Of a DNA stretch of 64,000 bases, positions 8,330-17,079 are shown piece by piece (positions within the stretch are counted from its first letter, which is position 1; the number at the start of each line of letters is the position of its first letter). A model generated the notes under the pieces. The model was given only the letters and a program-made list of their open reading frames with translations. It was not told where the DNA came from and searched no databases. The DNA comes from Arthrobacter sp. E3 (GTDB lineage Bacteria > Actinomycetota > Actinomycetes > Actinomycetales > Micrococcaceae), in the NCBI RefSeq assembly GCF_017353415.1, contig NZ_JAFMPX010000001.1, positions 124,001 to 188,000 on the forward strand, read 5' to 3'. Both the position numbers and the translations under genes were made by a program.

Positions 8330-9461
8330 GGGCGCCAAGTACGACGGCGGTCGTCGCCTCCGCGATGGCCCGCTCCTCATCCGTGGGCACCACCAGAACG
8401 GGGATGGCCGAACCGGCTGAGCTGATGACCCGCGGTTCCTTGGAACGCACCTGGTTCGCTTCGGCGTCGAGCACCAGGCCGAGCGCACCCAGCCGGTCCA
8501 CCACCAGTTGACGGAAGGCGGAGGAGTTTTCGCCAATGCCGGCCGTGAAGATGAGGGCGTGGGCGCCACCCACCGCCACGTGGTAACCGCCAATGTATTT
8601 CGCCAACCGGTAGGAGGTGATGGCCAGCGTTGTCCGCGCGTGCTCATCCCCTGCTTCGGCAGCGTCCACAATGGCGCGCATGTCGTTGTCGCCAAAGAGC
8701 GCCTTGAGCCCGGAATTGCGGTTGAGCAGCGTGTCAATTTCGTCCGCTGACATGCCTTGACGCTGCAAGAAGATCAGGATTGAAGGGTCAATATCGCCGC
8801 TACGGGTGCCCATGACCAGGCCCTCCAGCGGGGTGAAGCCCATGGACGTGTCAATGCTCTCGCCACCTTGGATGGCCGTCAGCGAAACCCCGTTGCCCAA
8901 GTGCGCCACCACGGCATTGAACTCGTCCAGCGGCGTCTGCAACAACTCGGCGGCACGCCCCGTCACGAACTCGTGCGAGGTGCCGTGGAAGCCGTAGCGC
9001 CTAATGCCGTACTTGCGGTACAGCGCATCCGGGACAGCGTATCGCCAGGCATGTTCAGGCAGTGTGCGGTGGAAAGCCGTGTCAAAAACGGCCACCTGCG
9101 GCATGTCCGGCCATTTGGCGGTGATGGCGCGGATCCCCAACACGTTGGCGGGGTTGTGCAGCGGCGCCAACGGGTTCAGCCGCTCAATGGCACGGGTGAT
9201 CTCATTGTTGATGAGCACCGGTTCGCTGAAGCGCTCCCCACCGTGCACCACACGATGCCCGACGGCGTCCAGCGGCCGTTCTGCCAGCTCAGCTTCCAGC
9301 ACGGCTGCCACCTGGTCCATGGCTTCGCCGTGGTTGGCCGGGGCCTGCCCACCTTCACCGATGCGCTCGATCAGGCCCGTGGCGGCCACCTCGTTGGTGT
9401 CGGTGTCCCGCACCTGGTATTTCAGTGAGGAGGAACCTGAGTTGATGACCAGCACGCGCAT
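8322..9461 (-). CDS. ackA: Acetate kinase
   Basis: Interconverts acetyl phosphate + ADP and acetate + ATP, cytosolic. The 379-residue product begins RVLVINSGSSSLKYQV, the ASKHA phosphate-binding signature, and contains HRVVHGGE, FDTAFH, RRYGFHGTSHEFV, HLGNGVS and FTAGIGEN, all diagnostic of AckA. Length is slightly below the 400-residue norm. Start ATG 9461 shares one base with the pta stop (TAATG), so it is translationally coupled to pta. Downstream GNAT gene overlaps its 3' end. Confidence 0.97.
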   Translation of the reverse strand: MRVLVINSGSSSLKYQVRDTDTNEVAATGLIERIGEGGQAPANHGEAMDQVAAVLEAELAERPLDAVGHRVVHGGERFSEPVLINNEITRAIERLNPLAPLHNPANVLGIRAITAKWPDMPQVAVFDTAFHRTLPEHAWRYAVPDALYRKYGIRRYGFHGTSHEFVTGRAAELLQTPLDEFNAVVAHLGNGVSLTAIQGGESIDTSMGFTPLEGLVMGTRSGDIDPSILIFLQRQGMSADEIDTLLNRNSGLKALFGDNDMRAIVDAAEAGDEHARTTLAITSYRLAKYIGGYHVAVGGAHALIFTAGIGENSSAFRQLVVDRLGALGLVLDAEANQVRSKEPRVISSAGSAIPVLVVPTDEERAIAEATTAVVLGAHG

Positions 9462-11617
9462 TAAGAATCCTTCGCTTGGGTTTTTTCCACGACACGGGCC
9501 CCAGGCGCAGGGGCCCCAGGGCGAGCTTGCGAGTTTGGGGAGTGGCCGGGGATCTGAGCCTGGATGGCCGTGATGGCCACCGTGTTGACAATGTCTTCCA
9601 CGGTGCAGCCGCGGGAGAGGTCGTTGATGGGCTTGTTCAGGCCCTGCAGCACGGGGCCCACGGCGACGGCACCCGATGACTGCTGCACCGCCTTGTACGT
9701 GTTGTTGCCGGTATTCAGGTCCGGGAAGATGAACACCGTGGCCTGCCCGGCCACGGTGGAGGATGGCAGCTTGGAGGCGGCAATGGTGGCGTCCGCGGCG
9801 GCGTCGTACTGGATGGGACCCTCGATGGCCAGGTCCGGGCGGGCCGCACGGGCCAGCTCGGTTGCCTTGCGCACCTCGTCAACGGCCGCGCCCGAACCGG
9901 ATCCGCCTGTGGAGTAGGAGAGCATCGCGATGCGCGGCTCCACCCCGAACTGGGCGGCAGTTTCCGCCGAGGCGATGGCGATGTCAGCCAGCTGCTCCTC
10001 ATTGGGGTCCGGATTAACGGCGCAGTCGCCGTAGACCAGCACCCGGTCAGCAAGGAGCATAAGGAACACCGAGGACACGATGCGGACCCCTGGACGGGTT
10101 TTGACGAATTCCAGCGCGGGCCGGATGGTGTTGGCGGTGGTGTGGGCAGCACCGGAGACCATGCCGTCCACGTAGCCGAGTTGGACCATCATGGTGCCAA
10201 AGTAGGAACCGTCCACCATGATTTCCCGGGCCCGGGCCAAATCCACGCCCTTGTGTGCCCGCAGCCGCTGGTATTCCACAGCAAACTCCTCAAGGAGCGG
10301 CGAGCTGACCGGGTTTACAATGTTGATTCCGCTCAGCTCCACGCCGTGGGCGGCTGCCACTTCCTCAACGTCCTGCACAGAGCCCAGGACGGTCAGGTCG
10401 CACACGTCGCGGCGGTGTAGGATTTCAGCGGCCGCCAGCACCCGCCCGTCGGTTCCTTCGGGCAGCACAATGTGCTTGCGTTCGCTGCGGGCCCGTTCAA
10501 TGAGTTCGTGCAGGAACCGCAGCGGCGTCATCGTGGCGGGCCGGGGCAGCGTCAGCCGTTCAAGCAACTCCGCCTCGTCCACGTTGCGCGCCCAAGCACC
10601 CATGGCAGCTGCCACCTTGCGGCGCTGTCCCGTAGTGATCTCACTGCGCACATTACTGATGGCATGCGCGGTGCTGTATGTGTCGTCGTCGTCCGAGAAA
10701 ACGGGGAACGGTGCGTGCGCCAGGAACGGCAGCACATGCGGGTCCGGGGGCAGGCCACCGGTGAGGACCATGCCGCTGGGGACCGGGAATTCCGGGGAGA
10801 ACGCGGAGGCGAGCGACGCGACCATGACGTCGGCGCGGTCCCCGGGCACAATGACCAGGTCGTTGGGTTCCAGCAGGTTCAGGAAGTTACCCACGGTCAT
10901 GGCCGCAACCTTGATCGCGTGGACGTCCCGGTCCAGCTCGGGGCTGCCGGCCATCTGGCGCAGGCCCAAGGCAGCGGCCACTTCGCCCACCGTGGGACGA
11001 GAAATCTCAGCGATTTCCGGGATCACATACACGGGGCGGTGGCTGCGGCCGGGGCGTATGGCAGCCTTGATGGCCTCCATTTGCGACGGTTCCGCACGGT
11101 TGACCATCATGGCCAGCAGCGAACAGTTTTCGGAGGCGAGTTCCTTGCGGGCAACGTCGACGGCGTCGGCAATCTCTTCGGGGTCAAGGCCACCGGCACC
11201 CACTACCGCCAGTATGGGCACGCCGAGGTTGTTCGCCAGGCGGGCATTGAGGTCAAACTCAACCGCCGCGTTCTGGCCGCTCAGCTCGGTACCTTCGACA
11301 ATAATGACGTCGCATTTCTTGGCGATGTCACTGAAAATATCCACGGCGACGGAATCGATTTCTTCGCGCCGGCCGGCAGCCAGCAGGGCGCGGGCCTCGG
11401 TGCTTGTCAGCCCTGCACGGCAGACTTCAGGGTCCAGCTGGTACATGCGGCGCAGCATGGTCACCGTGGGATCGGTCTCCGCATCCTCAGCGGAAGTGAT
11501 GGGGCGAAAAAACCCGATCCTGCCCGCGCGCCGGTGAAGGGCGTCCGCCAATCCCAAGGACACCAACGTTTTACCTGAACCAGGTGTGGTGGCACTGACA
11601 TAAATCCCACGGGCCAT
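9461..11617 (-). CDS. pta: Phosphate acetyltransferase (long form)
   Basis: Converts acetyl-CoA + phosphate to acetyl phosphate + CoA. The 718-residue long form has an N-terminal BioD-like P-loop domain (TTPGSGKT, residues 10-17), a central DRTGG-type domain, and the C-terminal PTA_PTB catalytic domain from about residue 390 (HIVLPEGTDGRVLAAAEIL; later GPVLQGLNKPINDLSRG). ATG 11617 is preferred to an in-frame start at 11665 because the P-loop then sits at the usual distance from the N-terminus; GGTAAG lies 12 nt upstream. First gene of pta-ackA-GNAT. Confidence 0.96.
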   Translation of the reverse strand: MARGIYVSATTPGSGKTLVSLGLADALHRRAGRIGFFRPITSAEDAETDPTVTMLRRMYQLDPEVCRAGLTSTEARALLAAGRREEIDSVAVDIFSDIAKKCDVIIVEGTELSGQNAAVEFDLNARLANNLGVPILAVVGAGGLDPEEIADAVDVARKELASENCSLLAMMVNRAEPSQMEAIKAAIRPGRSHRPVYVIPEIAEISRPTVGEVAAALGLRQMAGSPELDRDVHAIKVAAMTVGNFLNLLEPNDLVIVPGDRADVMVASLASAFSPEFPVPSGMVLTGGLPPDPHVLPFLAHAPFPVFSDDDDTYSTAHAISNVRSEITTGQRRKVAAAMGAWARNVDEAELLERLTLPRPATMTPLRFLHELIERARSERKHIVLPEGTDGRVLAAAEILHRRDVCDLTVLGSVQDVEEVAAAHGVELSGINIVNPVSSPLLEEFAVEYQRLRAHKGVDLARAREIMVDGSYFGTMMVQLGYVDGMVSGAAHTTANTIRPALEFVKTRPGVRIVSSVFLMLLADRVLVYGDCAVNPDPNEEQLADIAIASAETAAQFGVEPRIAMLSYSTGGSGSGAAVDEVRKATELARAARPDLAIEGPIQYDAAADATIAASKLPSSTVAGQATVFIFPDLNTGNNTYKAVQQSSGAVAVGPVLQGLNKPINDLSRGCTVEDIVNTVAITAIQAQIPGHSPNSQARPGAPAPGARVVEKTQAKDS

Positions 11618-11751
11618 GTTCAATTTCTTACCTTTCGCGCGTCTCATCTTATCCAAGCACGGCAAGCCGCTCTCTGGAACATATTGCGGTACGGATCACC
11701 ACCATGACGAAGTTGCCGTGCCTTCCACCTAGGGTTGAAGGCATGGATGGA

Positions 11752-12462
11752 ATGAGTGAACTTTTATTCGGTCGCATGGTCGGACCCTTCGAGCCAGTCG
11801 TTGTGGCCATGTCGGTAGTGGGGACCCTTGCGATGTGCGGGGCACTGGTGTTTCTGGCCCGACGTCGTGAATTGGGCTGGTGGCTGGTGGCGGGTTCGTT
11901 CCTGCCCTCCGGGCTGTCCAGGCTGTTGAACCAGCTCGCCACGGGGGCGCCCACGCCCCAATCCTTGATTCTGTTTGCGGTGGGCGCTGTCATACCAATG
12001 GTTCTTGGCATTGGTCTTGGCATTTACGGTCTGTTGTCCTTCCAAAAGTTCCCACTCACCGCACCAAGCACCCGCGGCATCACGTTGCGCCGTTTCAGCG
12101 CCTCAACGGTCCTGGCTCCACTGGCCATGGCAGTTGTTTTCACCTTGGCGTCCTTGATCCCTGTTGTTTCCTTGCGCGCCGCGTACGGCGAAGGCATGCA
12201 GCTGAGCCTTGGGCTGCTGCTCGTGTCCCTGATCTCCGGTTTCCTGCTTGGGCTACTGCCAGCTGGCCTGCTTGGCCTTGCCCACCGCAGCCGCTGGGCT
12301 TGGTTTCTGATTGCCGTTTCAGCACTGGCCAGCATTGGGGCCACAGTGCTCACAGCGGGAGGATCGGTGCTGATCTTCCTGTTCTTCGCCACGGCAGTCC
12401 TGGCCTTTTTCGGCTGGGGGCGGTGGGGAAGCATCCCTGAACAGAAGCCTGCGCGTTCTTGA
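11752..12462 (+). CDS. Membrane protein of unknown function
   Basis: I do not recognise a family. The 236-residue product is mostly hydrophobic with about six predicted membrane spans (for example PVVVAMSVVGTLAMCGALVF, FAVGAVIPMVLGIGLGIYGL and VLIFLFFATAVLAFFGW) and short charged loops. Starts at 11704 and 11743 are in frame; I prefer ATG 11752 because GAAGG lies 9 nt upstream. Its TGA (12460-12462) is embedded in the palindrome that precedes the metal gene cluster, so the two units are packed tightly. It might belong with the metal genes, but nothing in the sequence shows it. Confidence 0.7.
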   Translation: MSELLFGRMVGPFEPVVVAMSVVGTLAMCGALVFLARRRELGWWLVAGSFLPSGLSRLLNQLATGAPTPQSLILFAVGAVIPMVLGIGLGIYGLLSFQKFPLTAPSTRGITLRRFSASTVLAPLAMAVVFTLASLIPVVSLRAAYGEGMQLSLGLLLVSLISGFLLGLLPAGLLGLAHRSRWAWFLIAVSALASIGATVLTAGGSVLIFLFFATAVLAFFGWGRWGSIPEQKPARS

Positions 12463-12473
12463 CCCACGTCAAG
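12458..12473. promoter_or_regulatory. FNR-like palindrome 1 (CTTGAC-N4-GTCAAG) upstream of the HMA gene
   Basis: A perfect 6+6 inverted repeat with a 4-bp spacer. It matches FNR-type geometry (TTGAT-N4-ATCAA) but with C/G at the inner position. A second site of identical form is at 13545-13560. If TAGGAT at 12513-12518 is the -10, the site centres near -59.5, close to a class I activator position. Confidence 0.6.
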
Positions 12474-12546
12474 GCGGCGGCGCGCAGAAACCGGTGTACT
12501 GGTAACACCATCTAGGATCCAGACACAGAGAAAGGGCCAGCACATC

Positions 12547-12771
12547 ATGCGCACCGCCAAATTTGAGACGGAACCGTTCACCTGCCCGTCGTGCATCACC
12601 AAGATCGAGAACGTGGTTGGCAAGTTGGACGGCGTTGCCGAAACCAAGGTCATGTTCAACTCCAGCAAGGTTAAGGTGACCTTCGACGACACCCTCGTCA
12701 CCGCGGATGACATCGCCAAGTCCATCACGGCGCTGGGCTACCCGGTCCTGTCCCACAAGGTCGCCGCATAG
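12547..12771 (+). CDS. Heavy-metal-associated (HMA) domain protein, CopZ-like
   Basis: A stand-alone 74-residue ferredoxin-like metal-binding domain. The metal site is C13-P-S-C16 in FTCPSCITKIE; most HMA proteins have MxCxxC, so the Met is replaced here. It ends LGYPVLSHKV as in copper/zinc chaperones. It lies 16 bp upstream of the Crp/Fnr gene, with the P-type ATPase beyond. The ATPase lacks its own N-terminal HMA domain, so this protein probably supplies it in trans (inference). Metal identity is unknown. Confidence 0.88.
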   Translation: MRTAKFETEPFTCPSCITKIENVVGKLDGVAETKVMFNSSKVKVTFDDTLVTADDIAKSITALGYPVLSHKVAA

Positions 12772-12787
12772 CTGGTTGACTGGGGTC

Positions 12788-13498
12788 ATGGAACATCACG
12801 AATCCCACCCCGGACACGCCCCACTGGAAGTTCTGGTGGGGCGTGTTCCCATTTTCAGCCAGCTGGACGACGTCGAACTTAAGGACATTGCCGGCCGCGT
12901 GAAGTTGCGCCACCACCGCCGCAACGAGCAGTTGTACGGGGCTGGTGAAAGCAACCCGCACCTGATGATCATCCACAGCGGGCACGTGAAGGTGTACCGC
13001 ATCAGCGAGTCCGGCCATGAGCAGCTAATCCGGGTGCTGGGCGAAGGCGATTTCCTCGGCGATACTAGTTTCATCAGCGGCGCACCGGCCGACCATTTCG
13101 CCAGCACCCTCGATGCGGCGGATATCTGCACACTTCACCATGACGACCTACGCGACTACCTGCTCCGCTTCCCCACCGTGACGTACAAGATGCTCGAAAC
13201 CCTCAGCAACCGGTTGGAAAATACCGAACGCCAGGTGAGTATTTTCGCCGGGGAGGGTGCAGAACACAGGATTGCCGGGTACCTGCTGGAGCTCGCCGGG
13301 GAGCAGCGCACTTCCAAGGAGCAGGACACCACCACCGTGGTTCTGCCCATCGCCAAGAAGGACGTGGCCTCCTTTCTGGGCCTGACCCCGGAAACACTCA
13401 GCCGTAAGTTCACCCAGTTTGAGTCCGCCGGCTGGATCCGCATGCAGCCGCGGCGCACAGTGGAAATTATTAACGTCCCGGCACTGCAACAACTCTAG
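12788..13498 (+). CDS. Crp/Fnr-family transcriptional regulator
   Basis: The 236-residue product has an N-terminal cyclic-nucleotide-binding-type barrel (residues about 20-135, with HSGHVKVYRISESG and LGEGDFLGDTSF), a dimerisation helix, and a C-terminal HTH_Crp domain. The recognition helix TPETLSRKF has Glu202, Ser205 and Arg206, the E--SR pattern FNR uses to read TTGA half-sites. That agrees with the two CTTGAC-N4-GTCAAG palindromes flanking this gene. It has a single Cys, so no FNR-type 4Fe-4S cluster; the effector is unknown. ATG 12788 was chosen; the upstream extension overlaps the HMA gene in another frame. Probably regulates the HMA and ATPase genes. Confidence 0.88.
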   Translation: MEHHESHPGHAPLEVLVGRVPIFSQLDDVELKDIAGRVKLRHHRRNEQLYGAGESNPHLMIIHSGHVKVYRISESGHEQLIRVLGEGDFLGDTSFISGAPADHFASTLDAADICTLHHDDLRDYLLRFPTVTYKMLETLSNRLENTERQVSIFAGEGAEHRIAGYLLELAGEQRTSKEQDTTTVVLPIAKKDVASFLGLTPETLSRKFTQFESAGWIRMQPRRTVEIINVPALQQL

Positions 13499-13544
13499 GT
13501 ATGTCCAGCTTTAAGTCCTACCGGCTCCAACCGGTTCCCGCATT

Positions 13545-13560
13545 CTTGACCCCGGTCAAG
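13545..13560. promoter_or_regulatory. FNR-like palindrome 2 (CTTGAC-N4-GTCAAG) upstream of the P-type ATPase
   Basis: A second perfect 6+6 inverted repeat with a 4-bp spacer, 90 bp upstream of the ATPase ATG and 47 bp after the Crp/Fnr stop. The half-sites are identical to those at 12458-12473 and only the spacer differs. No convincing -10 could be identified downstream. Confidence 0.6.
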
Positions 13561-13650
13561 GCACCCGGCCCCGATTCTTGGCAAGCTCAAGGCAACAGTT
13601 GAGAACCCGGCCGCACCGGCTGGGCACCACCGTTGGAGCCAAGGAGCATC

Positions 13651-15570
13651 ATGACTGGCAGGACCAAAGCCCGGATCGCCGCCGCGACCGGCATCATGTT
13701 GATCGCAGCGTTGATCCTTCATCTACTGGATCTGTTCCCGGCGCGGGACATCGTCTTGTTTGCCAGCGCCATCACCGCCGGCATCCCCACCGCCATCCGG
13801 GCGTTCCAGGCCCTGCGCGCGAAGGCGTTCAGCATCGACCTACTGGTGACCATCGCCGTCGTCGGGGCCCTGATCATCGGCGAATACGTCGAGGCTGCCG
13901 TGGTCTCCTTCCTGTTCATCTTCGGCGCCTGGCTGGAGGCCCGCACGCTGGAGAAGACGCGTCGTTCACTGCGTGACCTGGTGGACATGGCACCGCAGGA
14001 GGCGCAGGTGGTGCGCGACGGCGTGACCCTCACCGTTGACGTGGACGACGTCGTGGTGGGTGACCACCTGGTGGTCCAGTCAGGTGGCAAGATCGCCGTG
14101 GACGGCGTCATCGCCACGGGCCGCGGGCTCATCAACGAGGCCACCATCACCGGTGAACCCGTCCCGGCGTCCAAGTCCGTGGGAGACCGGGTCTACAGCG
14201 GCACCATCGTGGACAACGGCTTCATCGGCGTCACGGCCGAACAGGTGGGAGATGACACCACGTTCGCGCAGATCATTGAGCTGGTCGAGGAGGCGCAGGA
14301 AACCAAGACGAAGGCGCAGCGTTTCCTGGACAAGTTCGCGCAGATCTACACGCCGGCCATTGTGGTGATGGCCGCCGCGGTCCTGGTCTTCACCCGCGAC
14401 ATCGAGTTCGCGCTGACGTTCCTTGTCATCGCCTGCCCCGGCGCACTCGTCATCTCCACCCCCGTCTCCATGGTGGCGGGGCTGGGCAACGGCGCCCGCC
14501 ACGGCGTGCTCGTCAAGGGCGGGGACGCGCTGGAACGCCTGTCCAAGGTCGACACCCTTGTCTTTGACAAGACCGGCACGCTCACCAGGGGACGGCCGGA
14601 AGTCACAGAAGTCCACCCCGTGGGAATGTTCGACGCCGACACCGCCCTAGCGCTTGCGGCCCGCCTTGAGCTGGCTTCCGAACACCCGCTGGGCCGGACC
14701 ATCGTTGAGCAAGCCGTCGAACGCCGCATGGACGTCACAGCCCACCCAACGCATGTGGAGGTCATCAAGGGCGGAGGCATCCGCGGTGCAGTTGACGGGC
14801 ACCAGGTGGCTGTTGGCTCACGCCGGGTGCTGGCCGCCATGGGCGTTCTGCTGGCAGACTCGACCGATGCACACGCGGTGGACCGCGAGCGCTTGGGCAA
14901 CACGGCAGTGTTCGTGGTGATCGACGGTGTGCTGGCGGCCGTGGTGTCCATCGCCGACCAGATCCGTCCTGAGGCACGTGAGGCGATCGCCGCACTGCGC
15001 ACCGCCGGCATCAAGCAGTTCTACATGCTCACGGGAGACAACCGGCACACGGCGGAACTCGTCGCCGCAGAGCTCGGCATCGACGTGGCGAAGGCGGAAC
15101 TGTTGCCGCAGGACAAGGTCCGCATCGTGACGGAGTTGAAGGCGGCGGGCCACAAGGTGGCCATGGTGGGCGACGGCATCAACGACGCCCCGGCCATTGC
15201 CACGGCGGACATCGGCCTGGCCATGGGCGCCGGCACGGACGTGTCCATCCAGACGGCGGATGTCATCTTGATGGGTAACCGTTTTGACCAGCTGGTGCAC
15301 GCGTACTCCCTGGCGAAGGCCACCGTGCGGAACATGAAACAAAACACCGTCATTGCCCTGGGCACTGTGGTGCTGCTGTTGGCGGGGGTGCTCACACACC
15401 AGGTGTTCATGGCAACGGGCATGCTGGTACACGAGATCAGCGTCCTGGTGGTCATTGTCAACGCCGTCAGGCTGGTCCGCTACCGGGACAAGCGTGCAGC
15501 AGCCGCCACCGTCCCGGCAGCACCACTTTCCGCGGACGAGGGGGAAGCGTTGGTGGACGCGCAAAAGTAG
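13651..15570 (+). CDS. P1B-type heavy-metal-translocating ATPase with CPG motif
   Basis: ATP-driven metal export across the cytoplasmic membrane, inferred. The 639-residue protein has two N-terminal membrane helices, a second pair (about residues 55-95), the actuator motif TITGEP, a third pair with the ion motif C262-P-G264, the phosphorylation site D306-KTGTLT, S-E-H345-P-L, GDGINDAPA, and two C-terminal helices ending VHEISVLVVIVNAVRL. The surrounding ALVISTPVSMVAGLG resembles zinc/cadmium/lead P1B-2 pumps, but those have CPC; here the second Cys is Gly. No N-terminal metal-binding domain. ATG 13651 follows AAGGAG by 4 nt. Palindrome 2 and the clustered Crp/Fnr gene suggest joint control. 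Confidence 0.9.
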   Translation: MTGRTKARIAAATGIMLIAALILHLLDLFPARDIVLFASAITAGIPTAIRAFQALRAKAFSIDLLVTIAVVGALIIGEYVEAAVVSFLFIFGAWLEARTLEKTRRSLRDLVDMAPQEAQVVRDGVTLTVDVDDVVVGDHLVVQSGGKIAVDGVIATGRGLINEATITGEPVPASKSVGDRVYSGTIVDNGFIGVTAEQVGDDTTFAQIIELVEEAQETKTKAQRFLDKFAQIYTPAIVVMAAAVLVFTRDIEFALTFLVIACPGALVISTPVSMVAGLGNGARHGVLVKGGDALERLSKVDTLVFDKTGTLTRGRPEVTEVHPVGMFDADTALALAARLELASEHPLGRTIVEQAVERRMDVTAHPTHVEVIKGGGIRGAVDGHQVAVGSRRVLAAMGVLLADSTDAHAVDRERLGNTAVFVVIDGVLAAVVSIADQIRPEAREAIAALRTAGIKQFYMLTGDNRHTAELVAAELGIDVAKAELLPQDKVRIVTELKAAGHKVAMVGDGINDAPAIATADIGLAMGAGTDVSIQTADVILMGNRFDQLVHAYSLAKATVRNMKQNTVIALGTVVLLLAGVLTHQVFMATGMLVHEISVLVVIVNAVRLVRYRDKRAAAATVPAAPLSADEGEALVDAQK

Positions 15571-15591
15571 GGCGAGCCAGCAAACCAAGGT

Positions 15592-15626
15592 GAGGGGTCC
15601 GGCGTCGTGCGTACACCGGGCCCCTC
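15592..15626 (+). terminator. Terminator hairpin after the P-type ATPase
   Basis: GAGGGG-T-CCGG pairs with CCGG-G-CCCCTC around a 13-nt loop, 21 nt after the ATPase stop. There is no U-tract, as is common for actinobacterial terminators. Confidence 0.55.
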
Positions 15627-15740
15627 CCGGACGTGCGGTGGGCAATCAACTACCATGTCCGTGTAGGCAATCCATGGCCGCAAGCTTGACAATTTTCCAC
15701 GTTTGCGGCCGACAACAACTGATAAGAATCGTCCTGACTC

Positions 15741-16652
15741 ATGATCCTTCCTGATCGACTCATACCGGTGGGGCTGCGCCTGGCGAAAGCAAATGCAGTC
15801 TTTGCAACGGAAGCCGGGGCACGTGCCCGCCTCCGTGCTCGCACCCTTCGCCCCCGGCCCTACGGGCCGCCCCGCCTGCTCAGGTCGGACGTCACCGTCT
15901 CGGCCGCACGCAATAGTGCGGGCTGGCCCGTGTACACGCTCACGCCCCGCAATGCGAGCCCCCGCGGCAGCGTTTTGTATGTCCACGGCGGCGGCTGGGT
16001 TGGCGAGATCATGCTGCAGCACTGGCAGCTCGCGGCCCAAATAGCCGCCGAAGCCAGGACCACCGTCCAGGTGCTCATCTACCCCCTCGTCCCTTACGGA
16101 ACGGCAAAGGACGTCATTGACGGGGTCACCGATGCGGTCCTCGCTGCCACCCGGACGCATGGGCCCGCGGTCCTCGCCGGGGACTCTGCGGGAGGGCAGA
16201 TCGTGCTCTCGAGTGTCCTGCAGCTTCGGGACCGGCACGGCGTCACCCTGCCCCGGACCATCGCCATCTCCCCGGCCGTCGACCTGTCCATGAAGAATCC
16301 CGACATTGCCGTTGTGCAACCGAGCGACCCCTGGCTCGGCACCAGGGGCACACAGCTTTTCATCGACCTGTGGAAGGACACTCTGGACGTGAACGACCCC
16401 GTCGTCAGTCCCCTCAACGGGGTGCTGGAAGGGTTGGGTCCCATCACACTTTTCACCGGAACACGTGACATCCTCAACCCCGACGGTCGTCTTTTTGCCG
16501 AGAAGGCAGCGGCGGCGGGCGTCGACGTCGAGTTCATCCAGCTCGAGGGCCAAGTCCATGTGTACCCGCTGCTGCCCACCGTGATTGGGCGGGACGCGCG
16601 CAAAGGGATCGTGGAACGGGTGTATCAGGCGTGCTGGTCTGAAGGTTCATGA
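15741..16652 (+). CDS. Alpha/beta hydrolase, hormone-sensitive-lipase-like esterase
   Basis: Carboxylester hydrolase, substrate unknown. The 303-residue protein has the oxyanion-hole motif LYVHGGGWVGE, the nucleophile elbow AGDSAGGQ, the acid in FTGTRDILNPD, and His in GQVHVYPLL, in the order expected for the HSL family. No signal peptide or membrane span is evident, so it is likely cytosolic. ATG 15741 lacks a clear ribosome site; the 171-bp upstream gap holds the ATPase terminator and an AT-rich GATAAGAAT element that may be a -10. Monocistronic. Confidence 0.85.
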   Translation: MILPDRLIPVGLRLAKANAVFATEAGARARLRARTLRPRPYGPPRLLRSDVTVSAARNSAGWPVYTLTPRNASPRGSVLYVHGGGWVGEIMLQHWQLAAQIAAEARTTVQVLIYPLVPYGTAKDVIDGVTDAVLAATRTHGPAVLAGDSAGGQIVLSSVLQLRDRHGVTLPRTIAISPAVDLSMKNPDIAVVQPSDPWLGTRGTQLFIDLWKDTLDVNDPVVSPLNGVLEGLGPITLFTGTRDILNPDGRLFAEKAAAAGVDVEFIQLEGQVHVYPLLPTVIGRDARKGIVERVYQACWSEGS

Positions 16653-16670
16653 TCCAACGCTGCGGGCAGG

Positions 16671-16967
16671 TTAGTGGTGTTGGCGGGCCTTCCCCGGCCC
16701 GAACGGCAGCCACGGCGCCGAGTATTTGAACTGTTGCCCGTCACCGGGTCCCACGGTGAACTCCGCCTCGCCAAACCGCCACATCCGGTTGAACAGGAAG
16801 ATCGTCACGGTGGCGGGGCCGGTTCCGGGCACCTTCCAGTTCCGCGTGCCCCATTGGGTTGGCTGGGCCGTGCCGTTGACGACGACGGTCGGCTTCGGTA
16901 CCCAGCCAGGCCAGCGCTTGTGCAGGGTCAGTTCGAAACGGCGGATCTCTTTCGGGGAGGGGTTCAC
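16671..16967 (-). CDS. Small conserved-looking protein of unknown function
   Basis: I do not recognise the family. A GTG start at 16967 gives 98 residues beginning VNPSPKEIRRFELTLHKRWP, rich in Trp and Phe and with no membrane span. Codon use is normal for the window and the frame runs without stops to the convergent hydrolase, leaving 18 bp between the stops. A longer frame to 17210 overlaps the divergent M50 gene and is unlikely. It is probably divergently transcribed from the M50 gene. Confidence 0.55.
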   Translation of the reverse strand: MNPSPKEIRRFELTLHKRWPGWVPKPTVVVNGTAQPTQWGTRNWKVPGTGPATVTIFLFNRMWRFGEAEFTVGPGDGQQFKYSAPWLPFGPGKARQHH

Positions 16968-17079
16968 GGTTGTCAGCCTACCGCCGCCGCCCGAAAGGCA
17001 CGGCACAGGGCCTACAGGCTGGCACTTTCGCTGCTCCGTCAGGGCATCACCAGCCAACTCGCATAGGATTCCTTGGGTG

